Source: Catenulispora rubra
Lineage (GTDB): Bacteria; Actinomycetota; Actinomycetes; Streptomycetales; Catenulisporaceae
DNA: 54,533 bases
Reading direction: 5' to 3'
Assembly: GCF_015356825.1 (NCBI RefSeq)
Contig: NZ_JAACYW010000048.1
Span: forward strand, 1 to 54,533
Under the pieces are notes generated by a model. It did no database searches. It was not told the origin of the DNA and was given only the letters and a program-made list of their open reading frames with translations. Position 1 is the stretch's first letter; each line of letters begins with the position of its first letter. A program made the translations under genes and the position numbers. Shown one piece after another: positions 19,182 through 26,727 of this stretch.

Positions 19182-19449
19182 GGCGGCACCATCCTGCCAT
19201 CCGGCGGCCGGTGCTTCGCGCATGGACGGGTGCGGCGCGCAGGGCGGCTTGGCTGCGCGGCGAGGCACTGGAGCCAGCGGGCAGCGACCAGGCAACAGCT
19301 CTCGATGCGGCAGGCTGCCGGCTCGGCAGTCCGGTCGGGTGGCGGCTTGGCGATCTGGCAAGCACTGGCCGAGCGGTGGCCAGGGGCGGTTTGGTTGTGC
19401 GGGTGCGGGTGCGGCGGCGGATGTCGGTCTGAGCGGCGGCGCCCGGCGC

Positions 19450-20400
19450 CTACCCCAACTCCAGCCACCACTCCTGCTCGACCAGGTGGTGCCCCCACAT
19501 CTCCACCGCGGCCTGGTGCATGATCTCGAAGCCGAGCGTGCGGTAGATCTTGTGCGCCGCCGTCAGGCCGTCGACCGTGAACAGCATCATCCGCCGGTAG
19601 CCGACCTTGCGGGCGAACTCCACGCACTCCTCGACCAGCCGCCTGCCCACGCCGAGGCCGCGGGCCGTCGGGTCGACCAGCAGGATCCTGAGTTGCGCGG
19701 TGTCCACGCCGCCGTCCGTCGGGCGCTGCACGCACGCCACGCAGCCCACGCGGCGGCCAAACGCCTCGGCGATCCAGAAGGCCTCGCGCTCCGGGTCGTG
19801 GGAGCTTGCGTAGTCCGCGACGATGCGGGCCACGTCCGCCTCGAAGGTCTCGTCGAAGTCGCGCTCGGTCGCGTACAGGGTCCCGTGACGTTCCACCACC
19901 CAGCCGTAGTCGCCGGCGCGCGGGGGCCGCAGGGTCACGCCGTTCGTCGATGAAGTCCCAGCCTCGAAGCCCAGCAGCCCCCCGATCTGCCCCATCGCCT
20001 CGACCAGCCGCCCGCGGTCCCCCGCCCCGAGCCGCGACAGCCACGCCGCGGCCTGCTCGCTCGACCGCTCGTCGAGCCCTGAGAAGACCCCGCGTCCGCG
20101 CTCCGTCAGCGCGACGGTCCCGCGCCGCGCGTCGCTCGCCGCGCGCCCCTTCACCGCCAGGCCCTCGCCGTCGAAGCGCGCCAGGATGCGGCTCAGGTAG
20201 CCGGCGTCGAGTCCCAGGTCCTCCCGTATCCGGGCGACGCTCGCGCCGTCCGGACCGGCGTGCGCGATCTCGAACAGGACCCTGACTTCGGTCAGGGTGT
20301 AAGGGCTCTTCAACAGCCCCTCGTCCAGGACGCCGATGACCTTCGTGTAGCTCCGGTTGAACGAACGGACGGACGCCACCGCGGGCGCGAGATCCACCAT
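19450..20400 (-). CDS. MarR family regulator fused to a GNAT acetyltransferase
   Basis: A 316-residue two-domain protein. Residues 1-140 form a MarR winged helix (SVARIREDLGLDAGYLSRIL, then ARRGTVALTERGRGVF). Residues 155-316 form a GNAT acetyltransferase (RILLVDPTARGLGVGRRLVE with the acetyl-CoA loop, and KIYRTLGFEIM). This fusion is common in bacteria and is thought to couple small-molecule acetylation to transcription control. The gene is preceded by a long perfect inverted repeat at 20419-20453, almost certainly its own operator. No drug-efflux gene lies beside it, so the ligand is unknown. The 268 bp downstream (19182-19449), before the Rsm22-like start, show no recognisable feature. Confidence 0.9.
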   Translation of the reverse strand: MVDLAPAVASVRSFNRSYTKVIGVLDEGLLKSPYTLTEVRVLFEIAHAGPDGASVARIREDLGLDAGYLSRILARFDGEGLAVKGRAASDARRGTVALTERGRGVFSGLDERSSEQAAAWLSRLGAGDRGRLVEAMGQIGGLLGFEAGTSSTNGVTLRPPRAGDYGWVVERHGTLYATERDFDETFEADVARIVADYASSHDPEREAFWIAEAFGRRVGCVACVQRPTDGGVDTAQLRILLVDPTARGLGVGRRLVEECVEFARKVGYRRMMLFTVDGLTAAHKIYRTLGFEIMHQAAVEMWGHHLVEQEWWLELG

Positions 20401-20418
20401 GCGGCCATGCTAGGGACT

Positions 20419-20453
20419 ATTGCTTGACTGAGTCAATGAATGAGTCAAGCAAT
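20419..20453. promoter_or_regulatory. MarR-type operator with nested palindromes
   Basis: ATTGCTTGACT (20419-20429) and AGTCAAGCAAT (20443-20453) are perfect inverted repeats separated by 13 bp. Nested inside is the shorter palindrome TTGACT-G-AGTCAA (20424-20436), and a further AGTCAA half-site at 20443. The site lies 19 bp upstream of the MarR-GNAT start, a position for autorepression. Confidence 0.75.
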
Positions 20454-20486
20454 TTCGGCCGCGCAAAGGCCCGCACAGCAAGAGCC

Positions 20487-20723
20487 CTAGTCAGCCGGCG
20501 GAAAAACCGCCGCCCCGCTCCCCTCCTCCACGATCGCGATCGCCTCCACCGGGCAGTTCTCCGCCGCGTCCAGCACCGCGTCCGAAGGCCCCATCACCTC
20601 GTGCCGCGGGCAGGACTGGCGCGCCGCGTCCAACTCGAACCCCTCCGGCGCGCTCAGAACGCACGCCCCGGACCCGATGCACAGGTCCGTATCGACAGTC
20701 ACTCGCCACTTGGTCTCCGACAC
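20487..20723 (-). CDS. [3Fe-4S]-type ferredoxin
   Basis: A 78-residue small ferredoxin. Cys15 and Cys21 in DLCIGSGAC and Cys57 in ENCPVEAI give the three-cysteine pattern of [3Fe-4S] ferredoxins; the fourth cluster ligand of [4Fe-4S] types is Ser18 here. Such ferredoxins usually feed cytochromes P450 or other oxygenases. The start is GTG at 20723, three bases after the stop of the aldehyde dehydrogenase gene, so the two are translationally coupled. No P450 is encoded in the window, so the electron acceptor must lie elsewhere. Confidence 0.9.
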   Translation of the reverse strand: MSETKWRVTVDTDLCIGSGACVLSAPEGFELDAARQSCPRHEVMGPSDAVLDAAENCPVEAIAIVEEGSGAAVFPPAD

Positions 20724-20726
20724 CGC

Positions 20727-22193
20727 TCAAAACCCTTCAGGGGTGTACCCGCTCGGCAGGTGCATGGTCTTCGTCTCCAGATATGCCCGCAACCCCTCGG
20801 GCCCGAACTCCCGCCCGAGCCCCGACTGCTTGAACCCGCCGAACGGGGAGTTGAACTCCATCCCGAACGTGTTGATCCCGTAGTTGCCGGTCCGCACCCG
20901 CCGCGCCACGTCCAACCCGTGCTCGACGTCCGCCGACCATACCGACCCTGACAAGCCGTAGTCGGAGTCGTTGGCGATACGGACCGCGTCCTCCTCGTCC
21001 GTATAAGGAATCATCGCCACGACCGGCCCGAAGATCTCCTCCTGCGCGATCACCATCCGGTTGTCCACGTCGGCGAACAGCGTCGGCTCGACGTACCACC
21101 CCTTCGGCAGATCGGCCGGACGCCCGCCGCCGACCACCACCCGCGCGCCCTCGCCGATGCCCTTGGCGATGTAGGACTCCACCCGATCCCGCTGCCGCTC
21201 CGCGACCAGCGGACCGACCTGCGTCTCCGGATCGAGCGGATCCCCGACCCTCAGTCCCCTGACAGCCTCCGCCATCGCCTCGACCGTCTCGGCGTACCGG
21301 TCCCGCTGCACCAACACCCGCGTCTGCGCGACGCACGCCTGCCCGTTGTTCATATACGCGTTCGGCAGCAGCCCCGGAATCGCAGTACCCAGATCCGCGT
21401 CCGGCAGGATGATCGCCGCCGACTTCCCGCCGAGTTCCAGCGTCACGCGCGTCAAGTTCGGAGTGGCCGCCGCCAGAACCGCTTTACCGCCGGCCGTCGA
21501 GCCGGTGAAGGCGATCTTGTCCAACCCGGGATGCGCAGCCAGATAGGCACTGTTCTCGCGCCCCGCCGGGACGATGTTCAGCACCCCCTCCGGCAGCCCC
21601 GCCTCGATCGCCATATCAGCCAACAGATACGCGTCCAAAGCCGTCTCCGGCGACGGCTTCACCACCACCGCGCACCCCGCGACGAGCGCCGGCGCGATCT
21701 TGCTCACCGTGATGAACTGCGGCACGTTCCACGCCACGATCCCCGCCGCCACCCCCACCGGCTCGCTCCGCACCACCGTCGGCCCGAGCATCCCCTGCCG
21801 CAGCTCCTCCCACGGATAGTCGGCCGCCATCCCCAGGAAGTAGTCCCAGATCACGATCGGCGCCCACACCTGCCCCATGATCGACCACGAATACGGCGAG
21901 CCGGTCTCGGCACTGATCAGCCTCGCCAGCTCGTCGGCCCGGGCCTCGTACTGGTTCCGGAGCTTGCGCAGGATCTCGACCCGCTCGGCCACGCTCATCC
22001 GCGGCCACGACCCGGCGTCGAAGGCCTGCCGTGCGGCCGTCACGGCGCGGTCCATGTCCGCCGGCGACGCCTCGGGCGTGCGCCCGAACACCTCCTCGGT
22101 GACCGGCGAGATCATCTCCAGCGTGGCGGTCGTGGCCGGATCGACGTAGGAGCCGCCGATGAACAGCTTCCGGTGCTCGGTCACGGTGCCCAT
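20727..22193 (-). CDS. Aldehyde dehydrogenase (NAD(P)+-dependent)
   Basis: A 488-residue classical aldehyde dehydrogenase that oxidises an aldehyde to the acid. The catalytic Cys is in NNGQACVAQTRVLV, the general-base Glu in VTLELGGKSA, and the cofactor loop is FTGSTAGGKAV. The ATG at 22193 has a GGAGAGG ribosome site; the longer frame upstream is a shadow. It is followed by a ferredoxin gene and diverges from an MBL-fold hydrolase. The shared promoter region carries a KstR-like palindrome (22329) and a TetR-type palindrome (22214), so it could act in sterol or alcohol side-chain oxidation. That role is inferred. Confidence 0.9.
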   Translation of the reverse strand: MGTVTEHRKLFIGGSYVDPATTATLEMISPVTEEVFGRTPEASPADMDRAVTAARQAFDAGSWPRMSVAERVEILRKLRNQYEARADELARLISAETGSPYSWSIMGQVWAPIVIWDYFLGMAADYPWEELRQGMLGPTVVRSEPVGVAAGIVAWNVPQFITVSKIAPALVAGCAVVVKPSPETALDAYLLADMAIEAGLPEGVLNIVPAGRENSAYLAAHPGLDKIAFTGSTAGGKAVLAAATPNLTRVTLELGGKSAAIILPDADLGTAIPGLLPNAYMNNGQACVAQTRVLVQRDRYAETVEAMAEAVRGLRVGDPLDPETQVGPLVAERQRDRVESYIAKGIGEGARVVVGGGRPADLPKGWYVEPTLFADVDNRMVIAQEEIFGPVVAMIPYTDEEDAVRIANDSDYGLSGSVWSADVEHGLDVARRVRTGNYGINTFGMEFNSPFGGFKQSGLGREFGPEGLRAYLETKTMHLPSGYTPEGF

Positions 22194-22213
22194 GCGTTCA
22201 CCTCTCCGTGATA

Positions 22214-22228
22214 CTGACGGGCCGTCAG
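22214..22228. promoter_or_regulatory. TetR-type palindrome CTGACGG-G-CCGTCAG
   Basis: A perfect 7+1+7 inverted repeat 20 bp upstream of the aldehyde dehydrogenase start. ACTGACGG-type palindromes are common operators of actinobacterial TetR repressors next to acyl-CoA and alcohol metabolism genes. No cognate TetR gene is adjacent; the KstR-like protein would be expected to prefer the GAACnnGTTC type. Confidence 0.6.
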
Positions 22229-22328
22229 AACGCGGTCCGTTAGAACAGATATCAGTTCCACCGGACGAGCTCAATGAGCGTCTGACTGCGCGGAGCGGCG
22301 GCAAACCTTTCGCCTCGCTAACTAGCCA

Positions 22329-22344
22329 TGAGAACGTGTTCTCA
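22329..22344. promoter_or_regulatory. KstR-like palindrome
   Basis: TGAGAACGTGTTCTCA is a perfect inverted repeat around two central bases and contains the AGAAC-nn-GTTCT core seen in KstR boxes. The outer T/A positions of the motif are G/C here. It lies 36 bp upstream of the MBL hydrolase start and about 135 bp from the divergent aldehyde dehydrogenase start. Confidence 0.55.
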
Positions 22345-22379
22345 CCACCGTCGAACGCGCCGAACGAAGGAGCACCACC

Positions 22380-23417
22380 ATGACGGACGCCCCGCCCGCC
22401 GAGGACAGTGCTGAGGCCGCCGACGTAGAGGCGCCGAACGCGGAGGCCCCAGGCGTCTGGTCGATCCGCGTCCCCTTCCCGGACAACCCCCTCGGCTACA
22501 CCCTCGTGTACGCCCTGGAGACGAAGGACGGCGGCCCCGTGCTCGTCGACGCGGGCTGGGACGACCCGGTCTCGCTGGCGGCCCTGGAGCGCGGCCTGGA
22601 GGCCGTCGGCACGTCGGTGTCCGACGTCCGCGGCGTCCTGGTCACCCACCACCACCCCGACCACCACGGGCTGGCCGGGCGCATCAGGGAACTGAGCGGC
22701 TGCTGGGTGGCGCTGCACGGGGAGGACGCGAAGGTCGTCGACATGGTCCGCACCGCCGAGCGCGAGCCGTGGACCAAGCGCTACAAGAGGCTGCTGGAGC
22801 TGTGCGGCGCACCGGCCGAGGCGGTCGCGAGCGCCGCGTCCGCGATCCCGTCCGGGGCCAAGCCGGCGGTGCCGGACATCCTGATCGAGGACGGCGCCCT
22901 GATGGACGTCCCGGGCCGCGCGGTGCGCGCCATCTGGACGCCCGGCCACTCCCCCGGCCACACCTGCTTCCACCTGGAGGACACCGGAGCGTTGCTGACC
23001 GGCGACCACGTCCTGCCCGGGATCACGCCGGCGGTCACGGTCTACGACGACCACGTGGTCGGCACATCCGACCCGCTCGGCGACTTCCTCGCCTCGCTGG
23101 AGAAGGTCTCGCGGCTGAAGACCACGCGGGCCCTGCCGGCGCACCGTGCGCCCTTCGACGACGTCCCCGGCCGGGCCGCGGAGATCGCCGAGCACCACGC
23201 CCGGCGGCTGGAGCAGATCGAGGGGCAGCTGGCCGCCGGGCCGAAGACGTTGTGGAGCATCACCGAGCACATGGAGTGGAACAAGGGCTGGGAGCGCCTG
23301 GACACCTTCGCGCGGCATCTGGCGCTCGGGGAGGCCGGTTCGCATCTGCGGCACCTGGTGCTGACGGGGCGGGTGCGGCTGGCTTCGACGGAGCCGATCG
23401 AGTTCTCGCTCGCCTGA
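22380..23417 (+). CDS. MBL-fold metallo-hydrolase
   Basis: A 345-residue metallo-beta-lactamase-fold hydrolase. The metal motif HxHxDH is VTHHHPDHHGLAG (His90, His92, Asp94, His95), with further ligands in TPGHSPGHTCFHL and LLTGDHVLPGI, and a late His in LPAHRAPF. Two zinc or iron ions are expected. Members of this branch act as lactonases, thioesterase-like hydrolases or glyoxalase II relatives. The location, divergent from aldehyde dehydrogenase and ferredoxin genes with a KstR-like palindrome between, suggests hydrolysis of a lipid- or sterol-derived thioester or lactone. The substrate is unproven. A GC-rich hairpin (23425-23431 with 23445-23451) follows and may terminate transcription. 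Confidence 0.86.
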   Translation: MTDAPPAEDSAEAADVEAPNAEAPGVWSIRVPFPDNPLGYTLVYALETKDGGPVLVDAGWDDPVSLAALERGLEAVGTSVSDVRGVLVTHHHPDHHGLAGRIRELSGCWVALHGEDAKVVDMVRTAEREPWTKRYKRLLELCGAPAEAVASAASAIPSGAKPAVPDILIEDGALMDVPGRAVRAIWTPGHSPGHTCFHLEDTGALLTGDHVLPGITPAVTVYDDHVVGTSDPLGDFLASLEKVSRLKTTRALPAHRAPFDDVPGRAAEIAEHHARRLEQIEGQLAAGPKTLWSITEHMEWNKGWERLDTFARHLALGEAGSHLRHLVLTGRVRLASTEPIEFSLA

Positions 23418-23559
23418 GGGCGCGGCGTCGGGCGTGCGGGGCGTCCGACGCATACGGGCCGTACCCAACGCGCCCGCGACCGCGCTCACGGCGCGCGTCC
23501 GTCTCGTTTCGGGGAGGCGACGGTTCACTCCCTGAAGCGTCGGCGTACGCTGATGAACC

Positions 23560-24087
23560 ATGCCGGTCCACAATTCGCACTGCTCCTACTGCGGCACCGC
23601 CTACCCCGAGGGCTCCCCGTGGCCGCGCACCTGCGCGAACTGCGGCGAGACCACCTGGGTGAACCCGACGCCGGTCGCGCTGGTGATGATGCCGATCATC
23701 GGGAAGGACGGCCGGACCGGGCTGCTGATGGTCCGCCGCGGCATCGAGCCGCAGCTCGGCGAGATCGCCCTGCCCGGCGGTTTCATCGAGCAGGGCGAGA
23801 GCTGGCAGCAGGCCGCCGTGCGCGAGCTGTGGGAGGAGACCGGGCTGCGCGCCGAGGTGGACGAGGTGGAGCTCGCCGACGTGCTGAGCGCCCCCCGCTA
23901 CGTGATCCTGATCTTCGGCCGGGTCAAGCCGCGCCCGATCGAGGATCTGGCCGGTCTGACGCCCGAGCGCGTGCGGGAGCTGTCCGCCGGCGAGACGCAG
24001 GAGCTGGTCGTGATCGACCACGCGCAGCCCCTCGCCTTCCCGCTGCACACCGAGATGAGCGATCGCTTCTTCGCCGGACTCGGCTGA
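23560..24087 (+). CDS. NUDIX hydrolase with N-terminal zinc ribbon
   Basis: A 175-residue NUDIX pyrophosphohydrolase. Four cysteines (Cys8, Cys11, Cys25, Cys28) make an N-terminal zinc ribbon like that of NADH pyrophosphatases (NudC). The NUDIX box at residues 73-96 begins GGFIEQGESWQQAAV and ends RELWEETGL, intact with the REUXEE core. NudC has the SQPWPFPxS motif after the box; it is absent here, so the substrate is probably a different nucleoside diphosphate compound. The gene stands alone between the MBL hydrolase and the cold-shock gene. Confidence 0.88.
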   Translation: MPVHNSHCSYCGTAYPEGSPWPRTCANCGETTWVNPTPVALVMMPIIGKDGRTGLLMVRRGIEPQLGEIALPGGFIEQGESWQQAAVRELWEETGLRAEVDEVELADVLSAPRYVILIFGRVKPRPIEDLAGLTPERVRELSAGETQELVVIDHAQPLAFPLHTEMSDRFFAGLG

Positions 24088-24409
24088 GCCCCGGGGCCGC
24101 TCCGCAGACGCCTCCACCACGCCCGGAACGGCCCCCGAAAGGCGCGCGAGACGCGCACGAGACGCGCACAAGTGGGTGGATCTGTCCGCCACGAGAGTGA
24201 CGATAGGGTGACGACACGGCGCCCACCTTGCCGTTTCACCTATCGCCGCCGAGCTGGTAGTGCTACCGTGACGCACGGTCGCACTGGGCAGTCGGTTCAT
24301 GAAGCACATCCGGACTCACTCCAAGCTCGACCGGTATCCGCGCGACAGGCGCTGGTACCCACCACCGGTCCCGCTCACAGCGGGAGTGATTTCCGAGGTA
24401 GAACGCAGC
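24088..24409. other. Intergenic region and probable long leader of the cold-shock gene
   Basis: This 322-bp stretch has no gene that I can support. It contains a perfect 11-bp tandem duplication GAGACGCGCAC (24148-24158 and 24159-24169). The remainder leads to the GAGGT ribosome site of the cold-shock gene at 24395. Cold-shock mRNAs often have long structured leaders, which fits this space, but I see no motif that proves it. Confidence 0.4.
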
Positions 24410-24619
24410 ATGGCAACTGGCACGGTCAAGTGGTTCAACGGCGAGAAGGGCTACGGCTTCATCGCTCAGGACGGCGGCGGCCCGGACGTCTTCGTCCACT
24501 TCTCGGCCATCGAGGGCTCCGGTTACCGGAACCTCGAGGAGAACCAGCCGGTCGAGTTCGAGATCACCCAGGGCCCGAAGGGCCCGCAGGCGGAGAAGGT
24601 GCGGGCTCTCGCCCAGTAA
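24410..24619 (+). CDS. Cold-shock protein (CspA family)
   Basis: A 69-residue single cold-shock domain protein, an RNA chaperone that melts secondary structure in mRNA. It starts [18 protein letters not shown] with RNP1 (KGYGFI, residues 13-18) and RNP2 (VFVHF, 27-31), and ends [12 protein letters not shown]. The start at 24410 has GAGGT ten bases upstream; the longer in-frame reading from 24299 is leader sequence. It is followed by a strong intrinsic terminator, so it is transcribed alone. Confidence 0.96.
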   Translation: MATGTVKWFNGEKGYGFIAQDGGGPDVFVHFSAIEGSGYRNLEENQPVEFEITQGPKGPQAEKVRALAQ

Positions 24620-24640
24620 CCCGACCCATCACTCACAGAG

Positions 24641-24670
24641 CCCCCGCGACAACCTGTCGCGGGGGTTTCT
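24641..24670 (+). terminator. Intrinsic terminator of the cold-shock gene
   Basis: CCCCCGCGACA (24641-24651) pairs perfectly with TGTCGCGGGGG (24655-24665) across a 3-base loop. The 11-bp stem is followed by TTTCT. It lies 21 bp after the stop codon. Confidence 0.92.
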
Positions 24671-25067
24671 CGGCCTCTGGGGGCCATGTGGGGGACCACG
24701 GCGGGTACGAGTTTCCAAGAAACCTCGGTCCGGGGTCCTGGAGGGCTGTGCCGGCCGGAGACGGCTTTGGACGCGGATTCCAACAACCGCCCCGGATCCG
24801 CACCCGGCACGCGCGCGAAACGGCGTGCGGAAACGCGAGCGCGACGGCATCAGAGCCGCGCCAAGCAAGCGATAGCTCGGCCGATCGCCGCCGAGCCCAC
24901 CGATCCGGCCAAGCCCGAAGCAGCCCCTGTTGAGCCCTGCTGAGCCGACGACGGGCTTCGGCGACACCGGGTAAGTCGGGTTTCCGCGCCAGAATGCTGG
25001 ACCGGCACACACGGATCGGCACTATCGAAGCTCCAGCAGAGCCCCCGCAGAGCCGACAACCACTCGC
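24671..25067. other. Intergenic region without recognisable gene
   Basis: About 400 bp between the cold-shock terminator and the 3' end of the convergent citryl-lyase-like gene. The open frames here (longest about 129 codons on the minus strand, 24633-25022) have low-complexity, Arg/Ser/Pro-rich translations and no convincing ribosome site. I see no RNA gene or mobile element. Confidence 0.4.
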
Positions 25068-25901
25068 CTACTCAGCGAACCCCGCCGGCAGCCCCCGGTC
25101 CCCCGGACCGTCGTACCAGTCCGGCCCCTGCATCTGCAGCGACAGCGGCTGCACCATGTCGGAGTTCTCCGAGGCGCGCCAGCCCTTCTCGCGGGTCGAC
25201 TCCTCGATCGAGTGGGCGCACAGGGACAGCGTCCGCGCGGTGATGAACATCGCCTTCATCTCCAGCGGCGAGTAACCGGCGTCGAGCCCGATGCAGCCCA
25301 TCGCACCGGGGCCGTTGATCCACAGGCGGCGGCCGAAGACGCCCTCGGTGGCGTCCTCCATGGCGCGCGCGATGGCGACGTAGGTGCCGCTGATGCCCCA
25401 CTTGTCGCTCAGTTCCAGCAGGCGCACGGTGCGCGGGTCGCGGATGTGCTGCGCGTGGTGGTAGCCGGGCATGTTCTCGCGGCGGGCGCGCATCTCCTGC
25501 ACGGTCAGCGCGGCGGCCTCCTCCATCGGGATGCCCTCGGCCTCGGCGCGCTGCTCCACGCCGATGTACATGTTCGCCGGGCGGTCGGCGGTGCCGTGCA
25601 GGCGGCCGATCGCCGCGACGCCGGCCGAGACCGCGCCGTTCAGTTCGGCGCCGCCGGAGGTGGCGAAGCGGACGGTGGCCGAGGAGGGCGACATCGCGTG
25701 CTCGGCCAGGGAGACCATCATCGCGTTGGTGATCCTGGCCTGGGCCTCGGTGGGCAGTTCGCCCTTGAGGACCAGGAACAGCATCTGGCCGAAGTCCAGG
25801 TTGCCGGTCAGCTCGTTGACGTCGTAGCCGCGGACCACGATGCGGTCGCGGTTCTTCCACGCGATGTCGGACTTCCAGTGGAAGGGGGTCTTCTCAGTCA
25901 C
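25068..25901 (-). CDS. Citrate-synthase-fold protein, citryl-CoA-lyase-like
   Basis: A 277-residue protein resembling the large and small domain core of citrate synthase, shortened to the size of citryl-CoA lyases. By eye, GRLHGTADRPANM matches the LHGGA loop of citrate synthase (catalytic His274), and MPGYHHAQHIRDPR matches the PGFGHxVxRxxDPR loop (His320). The NVDF segment carrying the catalytic Asp375 aligns with WINGPGAMGCIG, where no Asp is visible. ARTLSLCAHSIEE matches the helix before the active-site Arg. The GTG start overlaps the CoA-transferase B gene by 8 bp. It probably cleaves or forms a citryl-CoA-like thioester made by the co-encoded CoA-transferase. The substrate is unknown. 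Confidence 0.72.
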   Translation of the reverse strand: MTEKTPFHWKSDIAWKNRDRIVVRGYDVNELTGNLDFGQMLFLVLKGELPTEAQARITNAMMVSLAEHAMSPSSATVRFATSGGAELNGAVSAGVAAIGRLHGTADRPANMYIGVEQRAEAEGIPMEEAAALTVQEMRARRENMPGYHHAQHIRDPRTVRLLELSDKWGISGTYVAIARAMEDATEGVFGRRLWINGPGAMGCIGLDAGYSPLEMKAMFITARTLSLCAHSIEESTREKGWRASENSDMVQPLSLQMQGPDWYDGPGDRGLPAGFAE

Positions 25902-26727
25902 GGGTGACTCCGTTCTTCAGTCGTTCCGGAAAATAGCGGGACTCGGGGTCGAGCACGTCGCGCAGCAGCGCCAGGTGCTCGGCGGAGGGGGCGGCGACCA
26001 CGTCGAGGTGGTCGGCGACGCGCGGTGTGAAGCCGGTGTTCGCCAGCACGTCCTCGATGGCCACGCCGGGCATCAGGGCACTGACCGTGAGCTCGCCCTC
26101 GGTGTCGTCGCCCTCCATCACGCACAGGTCGGTGACCACCTTCACCCGCACCGGGTTCAGCCCGGCCCGCCGGCGCGCCCCGGGGCCGTCCAGGAAGCCC
26201 GGGGAGGTGATGTAGTCGCAGCGTTCCGGGAAGCGGCGCTTCTCGTGGCTGGTGAGCACCACGATCGTGGCGCAGTGCGAGGCGATGTCGTTGGCCCCGC
26301 CGCTGCCCGGCAGCCGCACCCGGCCCGACCCGCGCTCGATCCAGGTCGAGTTGATGTTGGCGCGGGCGTCGATCTGCGCGCCGCCCAGGAACCCGGTGGC
26401 CACCAGGCCGCGCTGCACGAAGCCGCCGAGCGACTCGATCAGCGAGCCGAGCTTGGACGGCGCGTGCATGATCCGCGGGTCCACCACCGACAGCGGCGTG
26501 GGCACCACCTTCGGGAACACGACCCCTGATTCGATCAGCAGCCGCGCGCTCGGCGCGTGCGTGCGCTGCGCCACCAGGCCGGCCAGCAGCGGCAGCCCGG
26601 TGCCGGCGATCACGCAGTCGCCGTCGGCGATCTGCCGCGCGCCCTCGAACACCAGCAGCTCGCGGGGCAGCGCGCCAGCCGGCTCCAGGCCGCCGGAAGG
26701 CGCCGCGGTGGGTTCGGTGACGGTCAC
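25894..26727 (-). CDS. CoA-transferase subunit B (family I, glutaconate/IpdB-like)
   Basis: A 277-residue beta subunit of a family I CoA-transferase. Recognisable elements are FEGARQIADGDCVIAGTGLP at the start, ATGFLGGAQIDARANINSTW with GSGGANDIASH in the middle, and VKVVTDLCVME ... TVSALMPGVAIEDVLANTGF near the end. The GTG start overlaps the subunit A stop (GTGA at 26727-26724), so the subunits are translationally coupled. Relatives include glutaconate CoA-transferase B and IpdB of sterol-ring degradation; the family catalytic Glu (usually in an EN/EG-rich segment) could be the Glu of LLIESGVVFP. The acid that receives CoA cannot be told. Confidence 0.8.
   Translation of the reverse strand: MTVTEPTAAPSGGLEPAGALPRELLVFEGARQIADGDCVIAGTGLPLLAGLVAQRTHAPSARLLIESGVVFPKVVPTPLSVVDPRIMHAPSKLGSLIESLGGFVQRGLVATGFLGGAQIDARANINSTWIERGSGRVRLPGSGGANDIASHCATIVVLTSHEKRRFPERCDYITSPGFLDGPGARRRAGLNPVRVKVVTDLCVMEGDDTEGELTVSALMPGVAIEDVLANTGFTPRVADHLDVVAAPSAEHLALLRDVLDPESRYFPERLKNGVTRD

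Noticed and set aside
23425..23451. GCGTCGG/CCGACGC hairpin after the MBL hydrolase gene
   Set aside because: 7-bp stem with a 13-base loop and no T-run; could terminate transcription but not strong enough to list on its own.
24629..25022. Minus-strand open frames of 127-129 codons after the cold-shock terminator
   Set aside because: Low-complexity composition, overlapping in two frames, no ribosome site, no recognisable domain.
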